Assembly: GCA_028819195.1 (NCBI GenBank)
Contig: JAPPMF010000020.1
Coordinates: forward strand, 1-19,001
DNA length: 19,001 nucleotides
Direction of reading: 5' to 3'
From: Bin55 sp028819195
GTDB lineage: Bacteria > Pseudomonadota > Gammaproteobacteria > Pseudomonadales > Azotimanducaceae
Below are positions 6,531 through 15,402 of this stretch, piece after piece. The notes below the pieces were generated by a model, which was not told the origin of the DNA, ran no database searches, and was given only the letters and a program-made list of their open reading frames with translations. A program made the translations under genes and the position numbers. Each line of letters begins with the position of its first letter. Position 1 is the first letter of the stretch.

Positions 6531-7585
6531 TCTTCGATCAAACGAAATGCTTTGTTGAACGACGTCGAAGAGTCTTCTGGTTGTGCTTCGATAGGTTCAA
6601 ATTCCGCGTGGTCAATCAACAAATCAATCAATTGTAGTTCCGTACTCGGAGTGTAAATGTCTAGCCAAAGTACACCATTGTTATATCTTGCTACTTCGCA
6701 ACGATCGATGAAATCATAGTTGTTCATTATTTTCATCACTTCAGCATAAACCTCGACGGATGTCACTTCGTGAACTAGCAGCCGATGTACCGTTTGTTGA
6801 TCGCGATAAATCGTCTGACGTTGTACCAAAAAATCGACAACATGATCAACAACGTCCCGTTCAATATTATCTGGGGAATCGATTTCCATCACAAAATCAA
6901 ACTGTTTTTCCTTGTACCAATATGTCAACGTCGCGGTCACTCGATTCAATAGGGTTCGTTCCGCAGCTACCGCAGCTATCATATCAGTCGAATAAGACTT
7001 AGAAACTTCGTGTAAATCGAGCCAAAAACGTCCCACGATTGACGAAGTCGTTAAATTCGCGCGCGCTGGATCCTTCTTATTCGGAAGTGTAAGTTCAACA
7101 CCTCGTGTTCTAGCTCGTTCAAAAATCTTCTCGCCGGAATGGCTACTTCTTTCGACGAACCACGATTCGTTCCGGTCGTGAATAGTTAACCACAGGAGGA
7201 TTGACGGTCTATCAGCCGGCCACAACGGCAGCTTGTTTTCTCGTAATAAAGTTTCGACTGTATCGCGAGTAAACGAAACCACTAACAAATCGGTAATGTC
7301 ACCTTTCTGATCTTCTCGTTCAGTATAAGTAAACTGATTCACATGAGCTTGTGCAAGGGCTGGTGAACCCGCTAGACTTGGTTCTTGCATGACGTCAGTT
7401 TTGCCGGTCAAACGTATCAACAAAATTGTGAACGCGACGTCAATGGCTTGTTCAGCTAGCTCCTGGGTACGTGCTGAAACCGGTACATGTACCTCGTATA
7501 ACCAATCGAGCGGTTCAGCTTGGATTGCTTGGGGAAGAAAACAATACAGAAGAAGCGTAATACCGACTCTTTGAGTCGTGGTCAT
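6527..7585 (-). CDS. DUF2066 exported protein
   Basis: A 352-residue protein with an N-terminal signal peptide ending near QAIQA (about residue 23), then a domain beginning EPLDWLYEVHVPVSARTQEL, which fits the DUF2066 family in sequence and position. Family members sit between purM and the phosphatidyltransferase/hda pair in many gammaproteobacteria, and their function is unknown. A periplasmic or envelope location is inferred from the signal. This is the first gene of the minus-strand operon. The 85 bp between it and divergent purM must contain both promoters, but I could not assign boxes with correct spacing. Confidence 0.8.
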   Translation of the reverse strand: MTTTQRVGITLLLYCFLPQAIQAEPLDWLYEVHVPVSARTQELAEQAIDVAFTILLIRLTGKTDVMQEPSLAGSPALAQAHVNQFTYTEREDQKGDITDLLVVSFTRDTVETLLRENKLPLWPADRPSILLWLTIHDRNESWFVERSSHSGEKIFERARTRGVELTLPNKKDPARANLTTSSIVGRFWLDLHEVSKSYSTDMIAAVAAERTLLNRVTATLTYWYKEKQFDFVMEIDSPDNIERDVVDHVVDFLVQRQTIYRDQQTVHRLLVHEVTSVEVYAEVMKIMNNYDFIDRCEVARYNNGVLWLDIYTPSTELQLIDLLIDHAEFEPIEAQPEDSSTSFNKAFRLIEE

Positions 7586-7670
7586 GATCGGTTGGACAAC
7601 AAGATTTTCACAGTTAGATTATGATAATCGAATGAACGAAACTACGAGTTCTTTAGGTAACAACTGAAAT

Positions 7671-8705
7671 ATGGGTATCACATACGAACAATCTGGTGTC
7701 AATATCAACGCTGGTAATTTACTAATTAATCGCATCCGTGAGCCTTTACAAAGCACATCCAGACCAGAAGTTCTGCACAGTATTGGTGGCTTCGCGTCCT
7801 TAGCAGCCCTACCGACGAAATTCAAAGATCCTTTAATTGTCTGTAGTACCGACGGTGTGGGTACGAAATTGAAACTAGCGATCAAATATGATTTCCACGA
7901 AAGCATCGGACAAGACTTAGTTGCGATGTGTGTGAATGACGTGCTAGTTTACGGGGCTGAACCATTTTTATTTCTTGATTATTTCGCTACAGGAAAGTTA
8001 GATGTTGATGTCGCCGAACGAGTCATCCGAGGAATAGCCGATGCTTGTCGCCTGACCGGTTGTAGTTTAGCTGGTGGCGAAACTGCCGAATTACCGGGGA
8101 TGTATGCTCATTCCGATTACGATGTAGCGGGTTTTTGCATTGGACTAGTCGAACGAAGTGATTACGAACAACGTCCACCAATCGCAAAAGACGACATTTT
8201 GCTTGGGCTGAGTAGTAACGGTCCTCACTCCAACGGTTTTTCTCTAATTCGTAAATTACTCGAAGAAGTTAGCGGACAACCACCCAATGAAATTTGGCAA
8301 GAGTTGATTCAACCAACGAAACTCTACGTTAATGATGTATTGCCTGTCGCTGGTCGCACGACTGGAATGGCACATATCACCGGTGGTGGTCTCGTAGAGA
8401 ATCCTCCGCGTATGTTGACGTCGGGACTTGCAATCGAACTTGACTTACGGTCATGGCAGCGACCTGCTTGTTTTGAGTGGTTGAATCGTATAGGTCAACT
8501 CGAACCTATTGAAATGCTGCGAACCTTTAACTGTGGAATTGGCTTTCTACTGGCCGTAAGAGAAGAGCACGTCGAAGACGTCAAGAGTCAACTAACTGAA
8601 CGAGGGGAAACTGTTTCGGTAATAGGTAGGATTGTGGACGCTGGTACTCAAGCGACGAGAAATAAACTTATTGTCGACAAAGACTTGAATATTTCTTTAG
8701 GTTAG
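7671..8705 (+). CDS. purM: Phosphoribosylformylglycinamidine cyclo-ligase
   Basis: A 344-residue enzyme that makes AIR from FGAM with ATP in de novo purine synthesis, cytoplasmic, a dimer. Diagnostic blocks are YEQSGVNINAGN at the N-terminus, CSTDGVGTKLKLA, GQDLVAMCVNDVLVYGAEPLF-like sequence, SLAGGETAELPGMY, and the late AHITGGGLVENPPRML; length matches the family. The start is ATG with a weak upstream AGG. purN, the usual next gene, is absent: purM instead meets dcd head-on with a 4 bp overlap of stop codons (8702-8705). Divergent from the DUF2066 operon. Confidence 0.96.
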   Translation: MGITYEQSGVNINAGNLLINRIREPLQSTSRPEVLHSIGGFASLAALPTKFKDPLIVCSTDGVGTKLKLAIKYDFHESIGQDLVAMCVNDVLVYGAEPFLFLDYFATGKLDVDVAERVIRGIADACRLTGCSLAGGETAELPGMYAHSDYDVAGFCIGLVERSDYEQRPPIAKDDILLGLSSNGPHSNGFSLIRKLLEEVSGQPPNEIWQELIQPTKLYVNDVLPVAGRTTGMAHITGGGLVENPPRMLTSGLAIELDLRSWQRPACFEWLNRIGQLEPIEMLRTFNCGIGFLLAVREEHVEDVKSQLTERGETVSVIGRIVDAGTQATRNKLIVDKDLNISLG

Positions 8706-9268
8706 AGCTTGGGTGGAGTAACTCCAGTCTGTCCTTGGTATTTACCACCTTTGTCTTTGTACGAAACTTCACATGGTTCATCTGCTTGGAAGAATAACAT
8801 CTGCGCTACACCTTCATTAGCGTAAATCTTCGCGGGCAAGTTAGTCGTATTGGAAAACTCCAGTGTGACATGACCTTCCCATTCAGGTTCAAGAGGTGTA
8901 ACATTCACAATGATTCCGCAACGTGCATACGTCGATTTCCCCACACAAATCGTTAATACGTCACGTGGTATGCGAAAAAACTCAACTGTTCGAGCTAGCA
9001 CAAACGAATTTGGTGGAATCACGCACACATCGCCTTCAGCATGTACAAAACTTCTCTCGTCAAATGCTTTAGGATCGACAGTGGCTGAAAAAATGTTAGT
9101 GAATACCTTGAATTCCGGCGCACATCTCACATCGTAACCGTAACTCGAAGTACCCCACGACACCACGCGACGGTTGTCGACCGAACGTACTTGGTTTGGT
9201 TCGAAAGGTTCAATCATTCCATGTTCTAAGACCATCTTTCTAATCCAATGATCGGCTTTAATTGTCAT
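8702..9268 (-). CDS. dcd: dCTP deaminase
   Basis: A 188-residue trimeric enzyme that deaminates dCTP to dUTP, feeding dTMP synthesis. Strong family blocks are GTSSYGYDVRCAPEFKVFTN, PPNSFVLARTVEFFRIP, GKSTYARCGIIVNVTPLEPE with the catalytic Glu in the EWEGHVTLE segment, and GGKYQGQTGVTPPKL at the C-terminus. The start was set at the ATG at 9268 rather than the TTG at 9274. It gives the family N-terminus MTIKADHWIRKM and lies 2 bp after the apbC stop with AGGA just upstream. It is transcribed with apbC, a common pairing in gammaproteobacteria. Its 3' end overlaps that of purM. Confidence 0.96.
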   Translation of the reverse strand: MTIKADHWIRKMVLEHGMIEPFEPNQVRSVDNRRVVSWGTSSYGYDVRCAPEFKVFTNIFSATVDPKAFDERSFVHAEGDVCVIPPNSFVLARTVEFFRIPRDVLTICVGKSTYARCGIIVNVTPLEPEWEGHVTLEFSNTTNLPAKIYANEGVAQMLFFQADEPCEVSYKDKGGKYQGQTGVTPPKL

Positions 9269-9270
9269 CG

Positions 9271-10305
9271 TCAATCCATCCTAATCGTAGGTGAAGGTGC
9301 GACATTTCTCGCATGAATCCATAGTTGCGCTGCAATCAACTGTGCACAGTTAATGAACTGAGAGGCTATAGGAGTTCGGTAATCTGTTGCTACCGGTGGT
9401 TGACCATTATCGGTAGATTCTCGTAAATGTGCGACTAGTGGAAATTCGCCAAGTAATACTGTCCGGTATTCGTTGGCGACAAGTTGACCACCACCAGTAC
9501 TAAAAACATTATGGCGTTTCTCACATTGATCACATTCAAAATAGCTCATGTTCTCGACGATACCGAGAATAGGTACACTAACTTTAGAAAACATCTCGAT
9601 CCCCTTTCGGGCATCAGCCAATGCAACTGGTTGAGGTGTAGTCACAATCACAACTCCACCCAGTGCGACTTGTTGAGACAACGTCAGTTGTATGTCGCCG
9701 GTTCCAGGTGGCATATCGACGATCAAGTAGTCCAACTCACTCCACTTAGTTTGATGAATCAGTTGTTGTAATGCACCGGATACCATTGGACCGCGCCAGA
9801 CCATGGGGGTTTTATCGGTCACAAGCATGCTCATCGAAATCGCCTCAATACCATGGGCACGCACTGGTTCGAAATACTTGCCGTCTACAATTTTTGGTTT
9901 TGTATTCTGGCCAATTCCCAACATGATTCCTTGACTTGGACCGTAAATATCAGCATCCAGTAAACCGACTCGACTACCAGCACGCATTAAACCGAGAGCT
10001 AGATTCACTGCGATCGTAGATTTACCGACCCCGCCTTTACCAGAGGCGATAGCGATAATATTTCGTACGTTCGATAACTGACTCGTTAATGGCGAGACAA
10101 ACTCAATCTCAATACAACTAGTTTCATCCTGAATCCATGAACGAACCTTTTCAATATACGAAGCCTTCAGTAGTTCACAAGGATACCCGAGGTCAAGGTC
10201 AAGGTGAAAGCGACCCTCCATGGTACCTTGGCGCTTAATCGCGCCTAGTTCTTCTAGCGTGAGGTTTGCTACTGGATCTTTGAAATCAGAGAGGGATTGT
10301 GGCAT
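9271..10305 (-). CDS. apbC: Iron-sulfur cluster carrier ATPase ApbC/Mrp
   Basis: A 344-residue P-loop ATPase of the Mrp/NBP35 family that carries and delivers 4Fe-4S clusters. It has a short N-terminal domain (about residues 10-75, MIP18-like), the deviant Walker A SGKGGVGKST (88-97), DADIYGPS, the DMPPGTGDIQLTLSQ block, and a CxxC pair (C258, C261) that binds a cluster at the dimer interface. It is slightly shorter than the E. coli protein, mostly in the N-terminal domain. It diverges from metG across a 103 bp gap and runs into dcd 2 bp after its stop. Supplying clusters to the Fe-S-rich Rsx proteins nearby would make sense but is inference. Confidence 0.93.
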   Translation of the reverse strand: MPQSLSDFKDPVANLTLEELGAIKRQGTMEGRFHLDLDLGYPCELLKASYIEKVRSWIQDETSCIEIEFVSPLTSQLSNVRNIIAIASGKGGVGKSTIAVNLALGLMRAGSRVGLLDADIYGPSQGIMLGIGQNTKPKIVDGKYFEPVRAHGIEAISMSMLVTDKTPMVWRGPMVSGALQQLIHQTKWSELDYLIVDMPPGTGDIQLTLSQQVALGGVVIVTTPQPVALADARKGIEMFSKVSVPILGIVENMSYFECDQCEKRHNVFSTGGGQLVANEYRTVLLGEFPLVAHLRESTDNGQPPVATDYRTPIASQFINCAQLIAAQLWIHARNVAPSPTIRMD

Positions 10306-10408
10306 GCGACTTAAATATGGATTTTTGTCGTATTGTATGATTTACGTCTGGAATCACTCCATTTCTTCGATTTTCTAGTTTTTTCCGCCTTGAAATGAGA
10401 TAGTAACT

Positions 10409-12397
10409 ATGCGTCGTATTCTTGTCACCTCAGCACTTCCATACTCAAATGGAGCGATACACCTGGGGCACTTGTTAGAACACATACAGACGGACATTTG
10501 GACACGTTATCAAAAACTTCGTGGTAATGAGTGTTATTACGTGTGTGCCGAAGATACACACGGTACAGCAACGATGCTGAGTGCGCGAAAACAAAAAATC
10601 TCGCCAGAGGAATTGGTAGAGCAAGCTCGCATTGAACACATAGAAGATTTCACTGCATTCGGTATTCAGTACGACAAGTATTACACAACACATTCCAGTG
10701 AAAATGAAGAAATTGCTACATTAATTTATACTAAACTGCAAGAACAGGGAACTATATTTCAACGAACGATCGAACAGCTTTACGATCCTGAAGAGAAGTG
10801 CTTTCTCGCCGACCGGTATGTCAAAGGAATTTGTCCAAAATGTGGGGCACCTGATCAACCAGGAGATAATTGTGACGCTTGTGGAGCGACCTACAGTGCG
10901 ACTGATCTGCTTGATCCCCGCTCTGAGTTATCAAATGCAGTACCAATCATAAAGACTACCACACACTATTTCTTTGATCTGCCACAATTTGAAGAGTTCC
11001 TGAAGGAATGGACAACCAGTGGTACCGTACAGACTGAAGTCTCAAATAAACTGCAGGAGTGGTTGGACGGTAGCTTGAAGCCTTGGGACATTACACGCGA
11101 TGCACCGTATTTCGGTTTTAGAATTCCCAATTCCGAGAACAAATACTTTTATGTGTGGTTAGATGCACCAATCGGCTACATGGCGAGTTTCAAACACTGG
11201 TGCAATCATTCTAATATTGACTTTGATGATTTTTGGTCCAAAGACAGTAAATGTGAGTTACATCACTTTATAGGAAAGGATATCATTAACTTTCACGCAC
11301 TGTTTTGGCCGGCCGTACTTAATTGTGCCGGCTTTAGGACACCGTCTGCTGTACACGTCCATGGGATGGTAACGGTGAACGGCGAAAAAATGTCTAAATC
11401 CCGAGGGACTTTCATCAACGCAACCACCTTTAGAAAGCATTTTGAACCAGAGACCTTGCGCTATTACTATGCTGCTCGTCTAAGTCCTACGATGGCAGAT
11501 ATTGATATCAATTTCAATGATTTTGTCACACGAATTAACTCAGAATTAGTTGGGAAACTAGTCAATATTCCTTCGCGTTGTGCTAATTTCTTAAGGAAAT
11601 CCTTTAATAACACACTCGATTCGAAATTGGTGGATCGCACACTATTCGAGGAATTCGCTGGAGTTCAACCACAAATCCAAGACTGCTATGAGCAAGGAAA
11701 CACTCGTCAAGTCGTTCGCATTGTAATGGGACTTGCTGATCGTGTTAATCAATATCTCACCGAAGTAGCGCCGTGGAAACTAGCCCGTACTCCGGGTAAA
11801 GAAGCTGAAGTTCTTCAAATATGTACTTTGGCCATCAATTTATACCGCTCGCTCTGTGTTTATCTCAAACCGATTGTACCAATGTTGGTTGAAAGAAGTG
11901 AAGAGTTTTTTGGTGGCACCGAACTGCAGTGGGATGATGTGAACCAACCGCTCCTCGATCACCGTTTACGGGATTTCACCCCACTATTGCAGCGCATCGA
12001 AATGAATCAGGTTGAAGACATGTTAAATGCCTCGAAGGAAACTAAAGGCTCCGCGAATGAACCGAGTACTACAATGATTGACATCACCGACTTTGAAAAA
12101 ATTAACTTACGGGTCGCAGTAGTTATAGAAGCTTCACTGGTCGAGGGTGCAGACAAACTTCTTGAATTAGTACTATCTCTTGATGGCAACAAACGTACGG
12201 TGTTCGCAGGGATACGAGAAGCTTACAACCCAAACGACCTTGTTGGTCGAAAAGTAGTTGTCGTAGCTAATCTAAAACCAAGAAAAATGCGATTTGGCGT
12301 TTCTGAAGGCATGGTATTAGCGGCTGGGCCCGGAGGTAAAGACATCTTTATTGTGTCGCCCGACGAAGGTGCCGAAGAAGGAATGACTGTCCGCTAA
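10409..12397 (+). CDS. metG: Methionyl-tRNA synthetase
   Basis: A 662-residue class I synthetase that charges tRNA-Met and initiator tRNA. It has PYSNGAIHLGHL with the HIGH motif as HLGH (18-21), a zinc knuckle with C142, C145, C155 and C158, the KMSKS loop at 327-331, an anticodon-binding helical domain, and a C-terminal EMAP/Trbp111-like tRNA-binding domain from about residue 550 with the KPRKMRFGVSEGM block. Architecture and length match the E. coli MetG dimer type. The leader shows only a weak purine stretch as ribosome binding site. The 103 bp to divergent apbC should contain the promoter, but I cannot place it. rsxA begins 17 bp after the stop, so metG probably shares a transcript with the rsx operon. 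Confidence 0.97.
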   Translation: MRRILVTSALPYSNGAIHLGHLLEHIQTDIWTRYQKLRGNECYYVCAEDTHGTATMLSARKQKISPEELVEQARIEHIEDFTAFGIQYDKYYTTHSSENEEIATLIYTKLQEQGTIFQRTIEQLYDPEEKCFLADRYVKGICPKCGAPDQPGDNCDACGATYSATDLLDPRSELSNAVPIIKTTTHYFFDLPQFEEFLKEWTTSGTVQTEVSNKLQEWLDGSLKPWDITRDAPYFGFRIPNSENKYFYVWLDAPIGYMASFKHWCNHSNIDFDDFWSKDSKCELHHFIGKDIINFHALFWPAVLNCAGFRTPSAVHVHGMVTVNGEKMSKSRGTFINATTFRKHFEPETLRYYYAARLSPTMADIDINFNDFVTRINSELVGKLVNIPSRCANFLRKSFNNTLDSKLVDRTLFEEFAGVQPQIQDCYEQGNTRQVVRIVMGLADRVNQYLTEVAPWKLARTPGKEAEVLQICTLAINLYRSLCVYLKPIVPMLVERSEEFFGGTELQWDDVNQPLLDHRLRDFTPLLQRIEMNQVEDMLNASKETKGSANEPSTTMIDITDFEKINLRVAVVIEASLVEGADKLLELVLSLDGNKRTVFAGIREAYNPNDLVGRKVVVVANLKPRKMRFGVSEGMVLAAGPGGKDIFIVSPDEGAEEGMTVR

Positions 12398-12414
12398 CGG
12401 TACGGAATCAAGAC

Positions 12415-12984
12415 GTGCTTGAACTACTGCTTTTGCTTGGCGCGGCACTACTAGTCAATAACTTTGTCTTAGTCCAACTTCTAGGCCTCTGCCCGTTTAT
12501 GGGAGTATCCCATCGGCTTGATACTGCCGTTCCTATGGGAATCGCCACGATTTTTGTGATTTCGTTATCAACCCTAATCACAAATTTCATCAATGCACAT
12601 CTATTAGAACAGTTTGATCTGCAGTACTTGCGAATTATCGTTTATATCACGGTGATTGCATCGGTGGTGCAATTAACCGAACGTTATGTCCGGTTCGCAA
12701 GCCCGTTACTACACCAACTCCTGGGAATCTACCTACCCTTGATTACAAGTAACTGTGCGATATTAGCTGTAGCTTTAAGTGTTGCGGATTATGCTTTACC
12801 CCAAGCACTAGCTGTAGGTATTGGTGCTGGAGGTGGATTCACATTGGTCTTAGTCTTGTTTGCGGGTTTACGATCGCGGCTAGACGAAAATAGTATTCCG
12901 CAACCGTTTCGTGGTGCCCCGATCGCACTTATTACGGTCGGTATCATGGCAGTAGCTTTTTACGGCTTTAAAGGCGCGTTGTGA
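12415..12984 (+). CDS. rsxA: Electron transport complex subunit RsxA/RnfA
   Basis: A 189-residue integral membrane subunit of the Rnf/Rsx complex, with six predicted hydrophobic segments. It matches E. coli RsxA in blocks such as VNNFVLVQLLGLCPFMGVS, LLGIYLPLITSNCAILAVAL and PFRGAPIALITVGIMA, including the conserved cysteine pair of RnfA/E that holds an iron-sulfur centre within the membrane. The start is a GTG at 12415 after GGAATCAAGAC; no better in-frame ATG exists. It overlaps rsxB by four bases (GTGA). Full family length. Confidence 0.96.
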   Translation: MLELLLLLGAALLVNNFVLVQLLGLCPFMGVSHRLDTAVPMGIATIFVISLSTLITNFINAHLLEQFDLQYLRIIVYITVIASVVQLTERYVRFASPLLHQLLGIYLPLITSNCAILAVALSVADYALPQALAVGIGAGGGFTLVLVLFAGLRSRLDENSIPQPFRGAPIALITVGIMAVAFYGFKGAL

Positions 12985-13487
12985 CGCCCGAAATACTTTA
13001 TCCTATTGCAATTTTGGGTGGGATGGCGTTGATCATTTCGACGTTGATTGTCAGTTTTGATCGCTTATTACAAAAACGGGACCGTGAGCCTGACCTTGTT
13101 GAACGAATCAATGATCTTTTGCCGCAGACTCAATGTGCACAGTGCAATTATCCGGGGTGTCGACCATACGCAGAAGCGATCGTACAGGGAGAAAGTTTAG
13201 ACCTTTGCGTCCCGGGTGGGAGTCGAACTCAACAAACTTTAGCGACGTTATTAGACCGTCCTATAGGTGCGCAATTGTTACCCGATGTTGAACCGCTATT
13301 CGCTCGCATTCGCGAGCTCGAGTGTATCGGCTGTAATTTATGTGCCGAAGTTTGCCCAGTGGATGCGATCGTCGGAGCCCCTCAGTTCCTGTACACTATT
13401 CTTGAAGATTTGTGTACTGGTTGTGAGTTGTGTATCCCCCCTTGTCCAGTGGATTGTATTGACCTGATCGAACTCGAAAACTCGTGA
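12981..13487 (+). CDS. rsxB: Electron transport complex iron-sulfur subunit RsxB/RnfB
   Basis: A 168-residue ferredoxin-like subunit passing electrons within the Rsx complex. It has an N-terminal hydrophobic anchor (about 5-27), a 4Fe-4S binding module with C52, C55, C60 and C76, then two classical ferredoxin CxxCxxCxxxCP clusters (C115-C125 and C145-C155). Length is slightly below the E. coli protein (192 residues), but all three cluster sets are complete. The GTG start overlaps the rsxA stop and its own stop overlaps the GTG start of rsxC, so translation is coupled throughout. Confidence 0.95.
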   Translation: MTPEILYPIAILGGMALIISTLIVSFDRLLQKRDREPDLVERINDLLPQTQCAQCNYPGCRPYAEAIVQGESLDLCVPGGSRTQQTLATLLDRPIGAQLLPDVEPLFARIRELECIGCNLCAEVCPVDAIVGAPQFLYTILEDLCTGCELCIPPCPVDCIDLIELENS

Positions 13488-14533
13488 GCTCCTACGATCC
13501 TACAGAGTTAGATTGGTTTAATGAATCACCGACGACTCTGCTTGATCGAATTCGGGATGCGAACGTAGTTGGAATGGGTGGTGCTGGATATCCTGCTGCT
13601 GAGAAAATCGAAAAAGGATCACGGAACGCACCCTGTACCATTATTGCGAACGGAGTAGAAAGTGACCCAGGGGTTTCAGCAGATCAAACCTTACTTAACC
13701 AACGGTTGCTTGATGTAATTACCGGGTTACGAATCGTTGGCCATATTGCCCATACTAAACAATTACATCTAGTTGTGACTAGTTCGGATTTAGTTAACAA
13801 GGCAAGTAAGCTGAATTCCACAGAAGTTAAGGTGCATTTAATCCGTCCAACTTTTCAAAACGGGGAGGAACGCGAACTCATCAAACTCATCCTGCAAAAG
13901 CAAGTTGAACCGAATTCCTATCCTACGGATTTCGGAATCATAGTGTTCAATGTTCACACTCTGTTTGCGATACTTGAAGCTGTTCGTGGAAAAAAACTTA
14001 CACAGCGAATAATGACCGTTCTTGGCGAAGACCGTTGGGTCAAGTTCGGAGAAGCTATCCATAGTGTAGTAGATGTGGATCAATCGCTTCGAACCGGTTG
14101 CTATGAAACCGGCCACGTAGCAATCAACGAACAACAAACAGTGCCGACGATGAATGCAATATCTGTGGATGCCTCGGATGTGGTATTTCCTTGTATTAAG
14201 TGTGGTTGGTGCACTTCAGAGTGTCCGCTGACTCTTCCTGTTGAACTTTATCAAAGTGATTTTGAACGCAACCAAATCTCTGATACGACGCGTTCGACGT
14301 TGTATTCGTGCAATGAGTGTGGCGCTTGCGTTACCAAATGTCCTAGCCATATTCACCTCGTGGATACGATTCGGCAATTACGGGCTGATTTGGCCGGGGA
14401 AGAATTCCATGTCGCACGTGCGGCAGTAGCTCGCAAAAGATATGAAGCGCGTGTGCAAAGATTACAAAACCAATCTAGCCGTGAAACGGCAAGTCGCGTC
14501 GAACGGATGCACAAAACCCACGACTGGAGTTGA
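13484..14533 (+). CDS. rsxC: Electron transport complex subunit RsxC/RnfC, N-terminally shortened
   Basis: A 349-residue version of the peripheral NADH- and FMN-binding subunit. It begins almost directly at the NADH-dehydrogenase-51K-like region with VVGMGGAGYPAAEKIEKG (about 28-45), and keeps two 4Fe-4S clusters: C237, C240, C243, C247 and C276, C279, C282, C286. Family members normally have about 100 further N-terminal residues forming a barrel-sandwich domain with FxGGIHPP and QHIGAP blocks. None of that is encoded here because rsxB occupies the upstream DNA. The SLBB-region signature resembling GGPMMG before the clusters is also not recognisable. The GTG start overlaps the rsxB stop, and the TTGA overlap leads into rsxD. 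It is shorter than any RnfC I know, but the reading frame is clean. Confidence 0.9.
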   Translation: MSSYDPTELDWFNESPTTLLDRIRDANVVGMGGAGYPAAEKIEKGSRNAPCTIIANGVESDPGVSADQTLLNQRLLDVITGLRIVGHIAHTKQLHLVVTSSDLVNKASKLNSTEVKVHLIRPTFQNGEERELIKLILQKQVEPNSYPTDFGIIVFNVHTLFAILEAVRGKKLTQRIMTVLGEDRWVKFGEAIHSVVDVDQSLRTGCYETGHVAINEQQTVPTMNAISVDASDVVFPCIKCGWCTSECPLTLPVELYQSDFERNQISDTTRSTLYSCNECGACVTKCPSHIHLVDTIRQLRADLAGEEFHVARAAVARKRYEARVQRLQNQSSRETASRVERMHKTHDWS

Positions 14534-15402
14534 AACGCGCTAGCCCTAAATATTCGACTCCCGGCATCATGGTCAGGGTTTCGTGCGCACTGTTACCTGG
14601 CTGTGTTGTAAGCACAGTTCTATTTGGATATGAAATTGTCCTACTGATTTTTAGCGCCGTCGGTGCCGCGATCATTACTGAGTTGCTTTGCACTCGTACT
14701 TGGCTAACAATCCGAGACGGTAGCGCGATTGTTACTGGTCTGTTAATCGCGTTGTGTTTACCTCCTACTTGTCCGGTATGGATACCAATGATTGCTTCTG
14801 CGATCGGTATTGCCATCGGAAAGCAGTTGTATGGAGGTTTGGGTAAGAATGTTTTTAATCCCGCAATGTTGGGTTATGCGGTCGTACTCATCGCCTATCC
14901 GGTTCAACTTACCTATTTCGATGTCGTATCAGGGGCAACTGCACTTGAAGTTATCGCTCACAACGGTGGGGTAGAAATTCTGCACGATCGAACATCGCAT
15001 GCATCTTTAGGTACCCTTGGGGCAAGCAAATTCGAATGGTTGAATGCTATTTACCTTTTAGCGGGCATTTATCTGCTTGTTGTACGGATTATTCATTGGG
15101 TTATTCCGGTTGCTGTGTTAGTTGGAGTAGGATTGGCTGCGGCATTTGGAACACTTTCGGACACAACTTTGCTAGGTAATACCATCTTATTTCACTGGTT
15201 TGCTGGAGGCACAATGCTAACCGCATTTTTCATCGCAACGGATCCTGTAACGTCGCCGTCGATCAGGTGGCAGCAGTGGATTTATGGTGGATTAGTCGGC
15301 GTGACTGCTTTTGTGATTCGAACCTTCAGTAGTTGGCCTGACGGTTTTGCATTTGCCATTTTGCTAGGGAATATCGTCGTACCTTTACTGGATAGAAAGT
15401 GA
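14530..15402 (+). CDS. rsxD: Electron transport complex subunit RsxD/RnfD
   Basis: A 290-residue membrane subunit carrying a covalently bound FMN. Family blocks are SPKYSTPGIM near the start, IRDGSAIVTGLLIALCLPP, KQLYGGLGKNVFNPAMLGY and FFIATDPVTSPS. The flavinylation site is SGATAL with T137 as the acceptor. The loop between PVQLTYFD and SGAT is about 40 residues shorter than in E. coli RsxD (352 residues), which explains most of the size difference. The start is a TTG overlapping the rsxC stop; an ATG further in would cut off the conserved SPKYST segment. Confidence 0.94.
   Translation: MKRASPKYSTPGIMVRVSCALLPGCVVSTVLFGYEIVLLIFSAVGAAIITELLCTRTWLTIRDGSAIVTGLLIALCLPPTCPVWIPMIASAIGIAIGKQLYGGLGKNVFNPAMLGYAVVLIAYPVQLTYFDVVSGATALEVIAHNGGVEILHDRTSHASLGTLGASKFEWLNAIYLLAGIYLLVVRIIHWVIPVAVLVGVGLAAAFGTLSDTTLLGNTILFHWFAGGTMLTAFFIATDPVTSPSIRWQQWIYGGLVGVTAFVIRTFSSWPDGFAFAILLGNIVVPLLDRK

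Noticed and set aside
7586..7670. Promoter boxes TTGGAC (7592) and TATGAT (7620) for purM
   Set aside because: The spacing is 22 bases, outside the usual 16-18, so no promoter was called.
9269..9274. TTG start at 9274 for dcd
   Set aside because: It would overlap the apbC stop. The ATG at 9268 has AGGA upstream and gives the family N-terminus.
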